Shown one piece after another: positions 1 to 9,594 of a stretch of DNA of 64,000 nucleotides. The position numbers and the translations under genes are program-made. The first letter of the stretch is position 1. Each line of letters opens with the position of its first letter. A model generated the notes under the pieces. That model had not been told where the DNA came from. It was given only the letters and a program-made list of their open reading frames with translations, and searched no databases. The DNA lies in assembly GCA_902826685.1 (NCBI GenBank), contig CADEFT010000012.1:1-64000 (forward strand), given 5' to 3'. This DNA is from an uncultured Acidobacteriota bacterium (lineage in GTDB: Bacteria; Acidobacteriota; Terriglobia; Bryobacterales; Bryobacteraceae).

Positions 1-287
1 ACTCGCTGATTCTGCGCCTCTTGCCCGTCGTTCCAAAGTAGCCACACCCAAATGGTTTCCGTAGGGCGCGCGATTTCAGCGTACTGACCAATGCGGTTGC
101 GGGCCATCTTCAGTTCCGGGACCGTCCAGTCGAACTTCCGGCCAAGAACTTCCAATACTTCTTCGATGATGGCCTCGGACGTAACAAGCTTGATGGCTCC
201 GGATTCCGCCATGTCGAGAATGCGTTGAGCGGCGCCGCCAAAGTTGAACGCAGACACCCAGATATTCGTGTCTAACGTGACCTTCAC
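1..287 (-). CDS. PIN-domain toxin, VapC-like (3' part missing at window edge)
   Basis: This is the toxin half of a toxin-antitoxin pair, predicted to be a metal-dependent ribonuclease. Reading the minus strand from GTG at 287 gives MKVTLDTNIWVSAF at the N-terminus. That is the PIN signature with the first acidic residue (Asp6), followed by an EEVLEVL segment that supplies the second acidic position. About 95 residues are present and the C-terminal acidic residues lie outside the window. The GTG overlaps the antitoxin stop (GTGA), so the two are probably translationally coupled. Where homologues usually carry a DDPDDN-like stretch, this protein reads WNDGQEAQNQR, so full activity is uncertain. 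Confidence 0.75.
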   Translation of the reverse strand, partial: MKVTLDTNIWVSAFNFGGAAQRILDMAESGAIKLVTSEAIIEEVLEVLGRKFDWTVPELKMARNRIGQYAEIARPTETIWVWLLWNDGQEAQNQR

Positions 288-517
288 AGCCTTCGTTCGC
301 GCCGGACTTCGTCGACCAACCGGGGCACGTCGGCTTCCTTCAAGCCCCTGATACGCGCGGCCGCTCGCTTGGACTCGACGAGCCGTTGCCACTGGTCCTT
401 TTCGAGGTATTGCCGAAAGGCAACCTCCGCCAACTCATTCACTGACTTCCCCTCGAGAGCGGCCTTGCTCTGAAGTTCCGCGAGCAGTTCGTCTGAGATT
501 TGAATGGCGTTTTGCAT
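284..517 (-). CDS. Antitoxin of PIN toxin pair, ribbon-helix-helix type
   Basis: A 77-residue protein beginning MQNAIQISDELL, with the beta strand and two helices expected of a CopG/MetJ-Arc ribbon-helix-helix DNA-binding domain (residues about 3-45). A basic C-terminal tail should wrap the toxin. The start at 517 is chosen because a TGGAG ribosome site precedes it; longer upstream reading has no domain support. The stop overlaps the GTG of the downstream PIN toxin by 4 nt, the normal antitoxin-first order. Autoregulation is likely, as in this family, but no operator was identified with confidence. Confidence 0.75.
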   Translation of the reverse strand: MQNAIQISDELLAELQSKAALEGKSVNELAEVAFRQYLEKDQWQRLVESKRAAARIRGLKEADVPRLVDEVRRERRL

Positions 518-627
518 CTTGCTCCAAGGGTAGCGCAGCGGGGGTGGTGTGAATGCGGCTCGCGCGTCGCGGTTGTTCAAGGTACCGACGGCCGACCGTC
601 CAACAACTGCACCCGGCTGTCTTCGCC

Positions 628-644
628 GAGACTCCCGGAGTCTC
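628..644. promoter_or_regulatory. Perfect inverted repeat between divergent genes
   Basis: The arms GAGACTCC (628-635) and GGAGTCTC (637-644) are exact reverse complements around one central base. The repeat lies 111 bp upstream of the antitoxin start and 41 bp upstream of the DUF1080 gene. No T-run follows on either strand, so a protein-binding operator fits better than a terminator. Function is inferred from position only. Confidence 0.35.
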
Positions 645-684
645 CAGCGTGGAGATACTTCGAGCATAGTCCAAAATAGGAACT

Positions 685-1296
685 ATGACGTGGACTCGCC
701 GCGCCCTGCTCGCCTCCCTCGCCATCCCCGCCCGCCCCTCCGCCTGGATCCCACTGTTTGACGGCCAGTCCCTCACCGGTTGGAAAGAGACTCCCTTCAC
801 CCGCCGGGGCAAGGTCACGATTGAAGCGGGCACCATCCGCCTCGGCAGGGGAGCCATGACCGGAATCACCTACACGGGCGAGTTCCCGCGCTCCGGCTAT
901 GAAATCGAATTCGAAGCCACGCGGCTGGAAGGCAACGATTTCTTTGCCGGCATCGTGTTTCCAGTGGGCGGCAGCTTCTGCTCCTGGATCAACGGCGGAT
1001 GGGATGGCACCGTCGTCGGCCTATCGAACCTCGACGGCAACGACGCGTCTGAAAACGACACCTCCACCGTGCGCGATTTCGTGAAAGGCCGCTGGTACCG
1101 GTTCCGCCTAGCCGTCGCCGCTTCGAGCATCAAAGCCTACATCGACGGGGGCATTGTCATTGACGTCGACACCACCCACCGCAAGATCGGACTGCGGTTC
1201 GACGAATCCGATCTCTCGGCGCCGCTGGGCTTCTCCTCCTATGCCACGGTGGCCGCATTGCGGGGCATCCAGTACCGCCGCCTTTCCGCCGGATAG
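685..1296 (+). CDS. DUF1080 / 3-ketodisaccharide hydrolase-like secreted protein
   Basis: A 203-residue protein with an N-terminal twin-arginine-like signal (TRRALLASLA), followed by one jellyroll domain of the DUF1080 family (PF06439). The domain opens with the typical LFDGQSLTGW at about residues 24-33. Family members act on 3-keto-glycosides or bind carbohydrate outside the cytoplasm. The following gene is a Gfo/Idh/MocA oxidoreductase with its own Tat signal, a common pairing that fits oxidation of a sugar to a 3-keto form and its cleavage. AGGA stands just upstream of the ATG. The substrate is unknown. Confidence 0.75.
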   Translation: MTWTRRALLASLAIPARPSAWIPLFDGQSLTGWKETPFTRRGKVTIEAGTIRLGRGAMTGITYTGEFPRSGYEIEFEATRLEGNDFFAGIVFPVGGSFCSWINGGWDGTVVGLSNLDGNDASENDTSTVRDFVKGRWYRFRLAVAASSIKAYIDGGIVIDVDTTHRKIGLRFDESDLSAPLGFSSYATVAALRGIQYRRLSAG

Positions 1297-1302
1297 TATA
1301 AT
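1297..1302 (+). promoter_or_regulatory. Possible -10 box (TATAAT)
   Basis: An exact TATAAT sits immediately after the DUF1080 stop and 44 bp before the next ATG. No good -35 element is visible 16-18 bp upstream, so this is a weak prediction. If used, it would give the oxidoreductase its own transcript with a leader of about 38 nt. Confidence 0.25.
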
Positions 1303-1346
1303 CCGGGATTAGCGAAGTCCATCTCGCCCGCGTGAAAGGGGAACCA

Positions 1347-2645
<1,299 letters not shown>

Positions 2646-2660
2646 GGCACGTTTACGAGC

Positions 2661-3005
2661 TCAGGTGTTCTTGAGGCGTTGCTCGGCGTCCATGACATTG
2701 GCCAAGATCGCGTTGATTCGGCTCAAATGTCCCGGCCCTTTGGATCTCAGCCAAGTGAGCACATCATTCTGGACACGGAATGATATCAGCGTGGTCTTGC
2801 CGCGTAAGCGATGAGGAACCATTCCGGCCAGTTGTTCATCCGTCAAGACAGGAATGTCGGACACATCGACCTCCGAGTCCGGCTTCTTGGCCAGGCGGCC
2901 TAGCCGCTCGCGCTGCCGGGCCGTGAGTGGTCTGTTGAGGATACGCTCGGCTTTCACGCGTACGAGCCTTCCTGGCTGAGATGATGCGGATGATTTCTTC
3001 GCCAT
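2661..3005 (-). CDS. brnA: BrnA-type antitoxin, apparently orphan
   Basis: A 114-residue protein. Its C-terminal half has the BrnA signature: LTDEQLA, then TTLISFRVQNDVLTWLRSKG and RINAILANVMDAEQ. This is a ribbon-helix-helix variant that binds DNA and neutralises the BrnT ribonuclease. The start at 3005 has GGGAG eight bases upstream. The brnT reading frame expected directly upstream is present only as a remnant (2941-3165), so this antitoxin may persist without its toxin and may act on other BrnT copies or only on its own promoter. The latter is inference. Confidence 0.8.
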   Translation of the reverse strand: MAKKSSASSQPGRLVRVKAERILNRPLTARQRERLGRLAKKPDSEVDVSDIPVLTDEQLAGMVPHRLRGKTTLISFRVQNDVLTWLRSKGPGHLSRINAILANVMDAEQRLKNT

Positions 3006-3165
3006 CGTCTGACTCCCTGTAAACATGGACAACGAGCAGGATCGGTTCCAGGCCGCCAGCCATTCCGAAAGCGTGCCAGCGCCGCTCCCCCGCCTCGTCA
3101 ACTTGGTCTTCTCTGCATCGGTCAATACAAGCGTATATACAGACAATCTCCAAGTCAAACCGGAA
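2941..3165 (-). pseudogene. brnT toxin remnant
   Basis: In the frame directly upstream of brnA the sequence still encodes GERRWHAFG, ILLVVHVYRE and IIRIISARKARTRE, the conserved core and C-terminus of BrnT toxins. The N-terminal part is wrong: the usual KHGVSFEEA and following DP segment are absent, and the few residues before the core only faintly resemble the FEWD start. No start codon with a ribosome site gives a complete protein, and the frame also runs far into brnA. This is read as a toxin that lost part of its N-terminus by deletion. Confidence 0.6.
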
Positions 3166-3325
3166 CCGGGCCGAGTGCCAGTACCCAGCCGCCCACCGGA
3201 CCATACGCCCATTCGCCGCGGCATCGGGGAACCACCCCGATCCTCGCCGCATTTTCCCCTATCCGCGTAAAAGCCAACTTCCGGTTCACGTATTCCCATC
3301 TCCGTCATGGCACTATCGGCCTGTC

Positions 3326-4048
3326 ATGAGATCAACGTTGCTGCTCGCCGCGCTCTTCGTAACCACCTCCGCCGCTCAGGCGGCCGACTTCGGATTCTCC
3401 ACCCTCATCCGCATGGGCAATCCGGGCATCGACTGGGAACTGGGCTCGGGCGCCGCAGCCCTGGCGCCGTCGGTCACCAGCAGCCTCAGCAGCTATTGGA
3501 ACAGCGGAGCCAGCCGCCAGTTTCAGATCACCTATAACCGGCCCACCAACAACGTCGAACTGCGGCTGTGGACCAATAGCGGATCCTCCTCCACCGCTCT
3601 GAATTTCACGCCATCGGGAACGCCCAACCCCATCGACGCCATCTGGACCCTGCCTGCCTCCTCCTTCTTCGTGAAGGCCGTCACCGGAGCCAACGTCTGG
3701 ACCGGCATTACGCTTTCGAGCATGACGCTCAGCGGGGTCAGCGGGGCGTTAAACGTCATCTCGCCGATGCTGCAGACGTCCCTGCAAGCCGGCAGCAGTC
3801 TGTTTCAACCGACGCAAACGGTGACCCAAACCGGCGATGTGGTCTTCCGCGGCGATTCAAACGGCAGTTGGCGCCTGGCCGGATACGTCACCATGAACTA
3901 CTTCGGCCTCGGCGGGCTCGGTCATCAGGATCGCCTCACGTTCGGCCTGACGGCGCTCAGCGCCGCGGCACCGACTCCCGAGCCCTCCACGGGCCTCATG
4001 CTGGCCGCCGGCGTGGCGTTTGGATTGTGGTGGCGCAAGCGTCAGTAA
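3326..4048 (+). CDS. PEP-CTERM sorted exported protein
   Basis: A 240-residue secreted protein. It has a Sec signal peptide (residues 1-20, cleavage after AAQA), a low-complexity beta-rich body rich in Ser, Thr, Asn and Gly, and the tripartite C-terminal sorting tag: PTPEPST, a hydrophobic helix LMLAAGVAFGLWW, then RKRQ. PEP-CTERM proteins are processed by an exosortase (EpsH type) and are usually surface or matrix proteins linked to exopolysaccharide production. No exosortase gene is present in this window. The body has no recognisable enzymatic domain. Confidence 0.8.
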   Translation: MRSTLLLAALFVTTSAAQAADFGFSTLIRMGNPGIDWELGSGAAALAPSVTSSLSSYWNSGASRQFQITYNRPTNNVELRLWTNSGSSSTALNFTPSGTPNPIDAIWTLPASSFFVKAVTGANVWTGITLSSMTLSGVSGALNVISPMLQTSLQAGSSLFQPTQTVTQTGDVVFRGDSNGSWRLAGYVTMNYFGLGGLGHQDRLTFGLTALSAAAPTPEPSTGLMLAAGVAFGLWWRKRQ

Positions 4049-4075
4049 GTTGGCACCGCGATATACTGGCCGTGA

Positions 4076-5251
4076 ATGGTCTATGTCCTCTTCTTGACGT
4101 TTTTGATCTGGACCGGCTGTTCGTCCTCCAACGCGACAGCTCCCGGTCCGGCACCGGCGGCGGAAGCGGCTCCCGTAAGGGTTGCGAAAGCGGAGAATCG
4201 CCGCGCGCCGCTTGAAGTATCCGCGGTAGGCAACGTCGAAGCCTACACCACGATCGTGACCCGCAGCCCTATCGGCGGCATTCTGATGAAGGTCTTCTTT
4301 CAGGAAGGCCAGTCCGTCCGCAAGGGCGATCCGTTGTTTGAAATCGATACCCGGCCCTACCGGGAGGCGATTCACCAGCTCGAAGCCAACCTCGCCAAGG
4401 ATCGCGCCACCTTGCAGCAGGCCGAAGCCAGCTTCAATCGCGCCCAGCAGCAGGACGTACATTACGGCACGCAAGCCAATCGCTATTTGAAGCTCGCCGA
4501 ACAGGGCATCTTCTCCCAAGAGGCGGCCGATCAGGCGTCCCTGCAGGCGAAATCGGCGCGCACGGCGGTGAGGCTTGAGACCGCTTCCATTGCCAGCGCC
4601 AAGGCGGCCATCGCCGCCACCGAAGCCGCCATCGCCAACGCCAAGCTGAATCTTTCCTACTGCTTCATCAATTCGCCGATCAACGGGCGCACCGGCGCCC
4701 TTCAGGTCAAGGAAGGCAATCTCATCAAGGCCAACGATGTCGAACTGGTGACCATCCATCAATTGCAACCCGTGTTCGTGACCTTCGCCGTGCCCGAAGA
4801 GCACCTCACCATCATTCGCCAGCGCGCCGCCGCCGGCAAATTACCGGTCGCCGCTTCCATTCCGAACGACTCGCGGCCAGGCGTCAGCGGCACCGTGAGC
4901 TTCCTCGATAATGCGGTCGATCGAGATACCGGCACCATTCGCCTCAAGGCCACGTTCCCCAACGCCGATTCCCGTCTCTGGCCCGGCCAGTTCGTGGACG
5001 TGCGGCTGCTGCTGGAAGACCGTCCCAATGCCATCGTCGTCCCGGCCGCGGCGCTGCAAACCGGCCAGCAGGGCAACTACGTCTATGTGGTGAAATCCGA
5101 TCAATCGGTTGAAATGCGCACGGTAACCCCGGGCCCCCGCGCCGGCATCTTTACTTCCATCACCAGCGGACTCCAACCCGAAGAAAGAGTCGTAACCGAA
5201 GGCGCACTCCGCCTGGCACCCGGCATGAAAGTAAAGGTTCTGGGGCAATGA
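4076..5251 (+). CDS. RND efflux periplasmic adaptor (membrane fusion protein), lipoprotein
   Basis: A 391-residue HlyD/AcrA-type adaptor that links an inner-membrane RND pump to an outer-membrane channel. Residues 1-15 form a lipoprotein signal ending in WTGC (Cys15). The split biotinyl-lipoyl halves (GGILMKVFFQEGQSVRKGD and NSPINGRTGALQVKEGN) flank an alpha-helical hairpin rich in Ala, Gln and Glu (about residues 95-190). Beta-barrel and membrane-proximal domains follow (GQFVDVRLLLE). The stop overlaps the permease start by 4 nt (ATGA), so the two are one operon. No TolC-like gene is adjacent. Confidence 0.9.
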   Translation: MVYVLFLTFLIWTGCSSSNATAPGPAPAAEAAPVRVAKAENRRAPLEVSAVGNVEAYTTIVTRSPIGGILMKVFFQEGQSVRKGDPLFEIDTRPYREAIHQLEANLAKDRATLQQAEASFNRAQQQDVHYGTQANRYLKLAEQGIFSQEAADQASLQAKSARTAVRLETASIASAKAAIAATEAAIANAKLNLSYCFINSPINGRTGALQVKEGNLIKANDVELVTIHQLQPVFVTFAVPEEHLTIIRQRAAAGKLPVAASIPNDSRPGVSGTVSFLDNAVDRDTGTIRLKATFPNADSRLWPGQFVDVRLLLEDRPNAIVVPAAALQTGQQGNYVYVVKSDQSVEMRTVTPGPRAGIFTSITSGLQPEERVVTEGALRLAPGMKVKVLGQ

Positions 5252-8200
5252 CGCACTCCGGCGGCGGCTTCACCGGCCTGTTCATCAAGCGCGCGGTGGC
5301 CACGACCCTGATCATGGTCGCCATCGTGCTGTTCGGCCTTGTCGCCTATCGCGCCCTGCCCGTTTCCGATCTGCCCAACATCGATCTGCCGACCCTGGTG
5401 GTACTGGCGGCCCTGCCCGGCGCAAACCCGGAAACCATGTCCTCGGCCGTGGCGACGCCGCTTGAACGCCAGTTTTCGACGATTGAAGGATTGGACTCGA
5501 TGACGTCGGTCTCGGCGCTCGGAGCCACCACCGTCACGCTGCAATTCGCGCTCGATCGTTCCCTCGACGGCGCCGCGCAGGACGTGCAGGCCGCCATCAC
5601 CCAAGCCTCGCCTTTCCTGCCGGCGGGCATGCCCACGCCGCCCACGTTCCGCAAGGTGAATCCCGCCGATCAGCCCATCTTTTTCCTGGCGCTGCGTTCG
5701 GCCACCATGCCGCTTTACCGGCTGCACGAATACGCCGACACGATGATGGCGCAGCGCCTTTCGATGATTTCCGGCGTCGCGCAGGTACAGATTCTGGGCG
5801 CGCAGAAGTACGCCGTGCGCGTGCAGGTGAACCCCAAAAAACTGGCCGCGCGCGGCATCGGCATCGACGAAGTGGAAGCCGCCATCCGCCGCCACAACGT
5901 CAACCTGCCGGTGGGCACGCTTTCGGGCGAAACCCAGATGGTCACTTTGCAGGCGACCGGCCAGTTGACCAAGGCCGACGACTACAAGCCGCTGATCGTC
6001 ACTTACAAAAACGGAACTCCGGTGCGCCTTTCCGAACTCGCCCTGGTTTCCGATTCGGTGGAAGACGACAAGGCAGCGGCCTGGTACAACACCCCCGCCT
6101 CCAGCGAGCGCGCCGTCACGCTCAGCATTCTGCGCCAGCCCGGCACCAACACCGTCGAGGTGGCCGACAACGTGCGCAAACTGCTGCGCGAGTTTAACCG
6201 CCAGCTTCCGCCTTCGGTCAAGCTCGAAACTCTGTTCGACCGGTCCGAGACGATCCGCGAATCGTTCCGCGACATTCAATTCACCATGTACCTCACCCTC
6301 GGCCTGGTGGTGATGGTGATCTTCCTGTTCCTGCGCAATCTCTCGGCCACCATCATTCCTTCGCTGGCGCTGCCGATGTCGATCATCGGATCGTTCGCGG
6401 TGATGTACCTGTGCAGCTATTCGCTCGACAATCTGTCGATGATGGCGTTGATTCTGGCCATCGGCTTCGTGGTGGACGATGCGATCGTGGTGCTGGAAAA
6501 CGTGGTCCGCCATATCGAGCGCGGCATACCGCCGCTTCGCGCGGCCTATGAGGGCGCGGCCGAAGTGGGCTTTACCATCGTGTCGATGACCGTGTCGCTC
6601 GCCGCCGTTTTCATTCCGCTTGTGTTCATGGGCGGCATCCTCGGCCGGCTGTTCCGCGAGTTCGCCGTCACCATCGTGGCCGCCATTCTGATCTCGGGCT
6701 TCGTCTCGGTCACCCTCACCCCAATGCTGTGCGCGCGCTTCCTCAAGCCGCACCAGCAGCATGGATGGTTCTTCCGCGCCACCGAGGCGATGTTCGACGC
6801 CCTGCTGCGCGTCTACGACCGCACGCTGAAGATCACCCTGCGCCACCGCCCGGCTTTCGTGCTGTTGAGTGTCCTCATTCTGGGCGCCACGGTGTGGCTC
6901 TACCAGCGCATCCCGAAAGGCTTCCTGCCGCTTGAAGATAACAACCAGATCTTCGCCATCACCGAAGCGGCCCAGGGCGCCTCGCACGTGGATATGTTCC
7001 GCGACACGCAACGGCTGGCCGAGATCGCGCGCAAAAGCCCGCACATCAAATCGTTCTTTTCGGGCGTAGGCGGCGGGTCGAGCGCGGTAGCCAACACCGG
7101 ACCCAACTTCGGCCGCATGTTTTTCCATCTGAAGCCGCGCCATGAGCGGGACCTCAGCGTGGAAGAGGTGATCGCCGAACTGCGTCCGCAGCTCAACCAG
7201 CTCACCACCATTCGCGCATTCCCGCAAAATCCGCCCAGTATCCGCATCGGCGGCAGCTTTACCAAGAGCCTCTATCAATACACGCTGATGGCGGGCGACA
7301 CCAACGTGCTCTATCGCGGCTCGCAGGATATGGAAAAGGCGATGGCGAAGATTCCCGGCGTGCTCGATGTCACAAGCGACCTGCAGATCAAATCGCCCCA
7401 GGTCAATGTGATCATCGAGCGCGACCGCGCCGCCGCGCTAGGCGTCACTCCGGAACAGATCGAGAACGGACTCTACAACGCCTACGGACCGCGCTGGGTG
7501 TCCACCATCTACGCGCCCGACAATCAGTACCGCGTGCTGATGGAAGTGGAGCGCGAGTTTCAATCGGACCCGGCACTGCTTTCGGCGCTCTACATCCGGT
7601 CGTCCACCGGCAAGCTGGTGCCGCTCGACACCGTGGCGCGCATGGTGCCGCAGGCCGGGCCGCTGACCATCAATCACTACGGGCAGTTGCCGGCCGTGAC
7701 GTTGTCGTTCAACCTCGCCCCCGGCGTATCGCTGGGCGATGCGGTGGAAAACGTGGGGCAGGTGGCGCGCGAGGTTCTGCCCGATACCGTCAGCACCACG
7801 TTTCAAGGCACGGCGCAAGCCTTCCAGCAATCCACGCAATCGCTGGTGGTTCTGCTGGGAGTAGCGGTGCTGGTGGTCTACATCGTGCTCGGCATTCTGT
7901 ATGAGAGCTTCATTCATCCGCTGACGATTCTTTCCGGCTTGCCGTCGGCGGGCTTCGGCGCGCTGCTCACGCTCTATCTGTTCAAGCTCGATTTGAACGT
8001 CTACTCGTTTGTGGGATTGATTCTGCTGGTGGGCATTGTAAAGAAGAACGCCATCATGCAGATCGATTTCGCGCTCGACGCGGAGCGCAACGACGGCATG
8101 GCGCCGGAGGAAGCCATCTACCAGGGCTGCCTCACGCGCTTCCGCCCCATCATGATGACGACGATGTGCGCGCTGCTGGGCGCGATGCCGATCGCTTTGG

Positions 8201-8388
8201 GTTACGGCGCGGGCGGCGAGGCGCGGCAGCCGCTGGGATTGTGCGTGGTGGGCGGATTGCTCTTTTCTCAGTTGATCACGCTCTACCTCACACCGGTGAT
8301 CTACACGTATCTCGCCCAGGTGCAACGCAAGTTTTCGAAAAGGCCGAAGACCGTTCCGGCGCCTATGGAACCCGTGGCGGGAGACTAA
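5248..8388 (+). CDS. RND multidrug efflux permease (HAE1 family)
   Basis: A 1046-residue inner-membrane proton/drug antiporter of the AcrB/MdtB/MdtC class. It has the expected duplicated layout: TM1 (residues about 12-32), a large periplasmic loop, TM2-6, TM7, a second loop and TM8-12. The proton-relay pair Asp410-Asp411 is intact in the TM4 sequence GFVVDDAIVV. Length matches the family. Pore-loop sequences such as NIDLPTLVV resemble MdtB/C more than AcrB, but the substrate cannot be assigned. It is translationally coupled to the adaptor upstream. Confidence 0.93.
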   Translation: MTHSGGGFTGLFIKRAVATTLIMVAIVLFGLVAYRALPVSDLPNIDLPTLVVLAALPGANPETMSSAVATPLERQFSTIEGLDSMTSVSALGATTVTLQFALDRSLDGAAQDVQAAITQASPFLPAGMPTPPTFRKVNPADQPIFFLALRSATMPLYRLHEYADTMMAQRLSMISGVAQVQILGAQKYAVRVQVNPKKLAARGIGIDEVEAAIRRHNVNLPVGTLSGETQMVTLQATGQLTKADDYKPLIVTYKNGTPVRLSELALVSDSVEDDKAAAWYNTPASSERAVTLSILRQPGTNTVEVADNVRKLLREFNRQLPPSVKLETLFDRSETIRESFRDIQFTMYLTLGLVVMVIFLFLRNLSATIIPSLALPMSIIGSFAVMYLCSYSLDNLSMMALILAIGFVVDDAIVVLENVVRHIERGIPPLRAAYEGAAEVGFTIVSMTVSLAAVFIPLVFMGGILGRLFREFAVTIVAAILISGFVSVTLTPMLCARFLKPHQQHGWFFRATEAMFDALLRVYDRTLKITLRHRPAFVLLSVLILGATVWLYQRIPKGFLPLEDNNQIFAITEAAQGASHVDMFRDTQRLAEIARKSPHIKSFFSGVGGGSSAVANTGPNFGRMFFHLKPRHERDLSVEEVIAELRPQLNQLTTIRAFPQNPPSIRIGGSFTKSLYQYTLMAGDTNVLYRGSQDMEKAMAKIPGVLDVTSDLQIKSPQVNVIIERDRAAALGVTPEQIENGLYNAYGPRWVSTIYAPDNQYRVLMEVEREFQSDPALLSALYIRSSTGKLVPLDTVARMVPQAGPLTINHYGQLPAVTLSFNLAPGVSLGDAVENVGQVAREVLPDTVSTTFQGTAQAFQQSTQSLVVLLGVAVLVVYIVLGILYESFIHPLTILSGLPSAGFGALLTLYLFKLDLNVYSFVGLILLVGIVKKNAIMQIDFALDAERNDGMAPEEAIYQGCLTRFRPIMMTTMCALLGAMPIALGYGAGGEARQPLGLCVVGGLLFSQLITLYLTPVIYTYLAQVQRKFSKRPKTVPAPMEPVAGD

Positions 8389-8393
8389 ACCCG

Positions 8394-8756
8394 TTACTGG
8401 TGCTGGCCGATGAAGCGCCCCATCGCGCTCACCAAACCCTGCACGCGCTCATCGGCCGTTCGCTGCGTGTCGATGAGCGCGCGAATCTCGCCCGAATGGC
8501 GGTCGGAGCTGCCCACCAGGCGCTCCAGCGTTCCCTCGATCCGTCCCATCCGCTCTTCGCTCCGATCCTGGCGCGTCGCGGCGGCTTCGATGATGTCGAG
8601 AACGCGCTCGGTGTGGCCGGCGAGCCTCTCCACCACCGTCAGCAGGCGGGCGATGCTTTCCGCCTGGCTGAGCAGAATGCCTTCGTACTTGGACTGCACT
8701 TCCAGAATGAAGGCGACTTTCTGCTCGATCGGGTCCAATACGTTCGCTGTTTCCAT
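8394..8756 (-). CDS. Small coiled-coil protein of unknown function
   Basis: A 120-residue, almost entirely helical protein with heptad spacing of hydrophobic residues, and Glu, Arg and Gln elsewhere (for example LLTVVERLAGHTERVLDIIE). It has no signal peptide or membrane segment. The start at 8756 is preferred over GTG at 8762 because AAGGTGG sits close upstream. It ends 5 bp from the convergent RND permease gene and lies 18 bp downstream of thiG on the same strand. The likely role is a multimerising scaffold; no family assigned. Confidence 0.6.
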   Translation of the reverse strand: METANVLDPIEQKVAFILEVQSKYEGILLSQAESIARLLTVVERLAGHTERVLDIIEAAATRQDRSEERMGRIEGTLERLVGSSDRHSGEIRALIDTQRTADERVQGLVSAMGRFIGQHQ

Positions 8757-8774
8757 GACCACCTTGCTTCCCGT

Positions 8775-9551
8775 CTACCGCACGACGCCTTCCATGGGAC
8801 TGCTGGCGGTGGCGTACATCTTCTTCGGCATGCGGCCGGCCAGATAGGCCAGCCGTCCGGCCAGGCACGCATGCTTCATCGCTTCGGCCATCCTGACGGA
8901 ATCGTCCGCGGCCGCGATCGCGGTGTTCAACAGCACGCCGTCGTAGCCGAGTTCCATTGCCACGGCGACATCGGAAGCGGTGCCGACGCCGGCATCGACG
9001 ATCAGCGGAACTTCGGTGATGCGCTCGCGGATGATGCGCAGGTTGTTGAGGTTCTGGATCCCCAATCCGGAGCCGATCGGCGCGCCCAGCGGCATCACCG
9101 CCGCCGCGCCCGCATCCACCAGCCGGCGCGCGTTGATCAGATCGTCGTTGGTGTAAGGCAGCACGGTGAAGCCTTCCTTCACCAGCACCCGCGTGGCTTC
9201 GAGCAGTCCGGCGTTATCGGGAAACAGCGTCCGCTCGTCGCCAATCACTTCGAGCTTCACCCAATCGGAAAGACCGGCTTCGCGCCCCAGCCGCGCCGTG
9301 CGAATCGCTTCGTCGGCGGTGTAGCAGGCGGCGGTGTTGGGCAGCAGGAAGTACTTGGAGCGATCGAGATAGTCGAGCAGCGACTCCTTGCCGCGATCGT
9401 TCAGATTCACCCGGCGCACCGCGACGGTCACCACCTCGGCTCCCGACGCTTCGTGGCAGCGCGCCATTTCCTGGTTGCCGCGGTATTTGCCGGTGCCGAC
9501 GAAAAGGCGCGACCGGAACTCCCGTCCCGCGATGACGATTCGATCTGACAT
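8775..9551 (-). CDS. thiG: Thiazole synthase ThiG
   Basis: A 258-residue TIM-barrel enzyme that condenses 1-deoxy-D-xylulose-5-phosphate, dehydroglycine and the ThiS thiocarboxylate into the thiazole phosphate of thiamine. Visible family sequence includes [19 protein letters not shown], the Schiff-base lysine in WVKLEVIGD (Lys99), and the phosphate-binding [10 protein letters not shown] and [11 protein letters not shown]. Length is normal. No thiS, thiF, thiH or thiO lies next to it, which is unusual because these often form an operon. The 43-bp divergent spacer to the DAHP synthase gene is too short for a TPP riboswitch. Confidence 0.95.
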   Translation of the reverse strand: MSDRIVIAGREFRSRLFVGTGKYRGNQEMARCHEASGAEVVTVAVRRVNLNDRGKESLLDYLDRSKYFLLPNTAACYTADEAIRTARLGREAGLSDWVKLEVIGDERTLFPDNAGLLEATRVLVKEGFTVLPYTNDDLINARRLVDAGAAAVMPLGAPIGSGLGIQNLNNLRIIRERITEVPLIVDAGVGTASDVAVAMELGYDGVLLNTAIAAADDSVRMAEAMKHACLAGRLAYLAGRMPKKMYATASSPMEGVVR

Positions 9552-9594
9552 GGTTCAATTGTAGCGGGCCGCCGTGCCACCATAGCTTAAAGTC

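Noticed and set aside
5101..7278. Long open frame on the minus strand opposite the RND permease
   Set aside because: It is the shadow of GC-rich codons in the permease; it has His/Arg-rich composition with no domain and no ribosome site.
9552..9594. Possible TPP riboswitch (THI box) before thiG
   Set aside because: Only 43 bp separate thiG from the divergent DAHP synthase gene, too short for the element, and no conserved core is seen.
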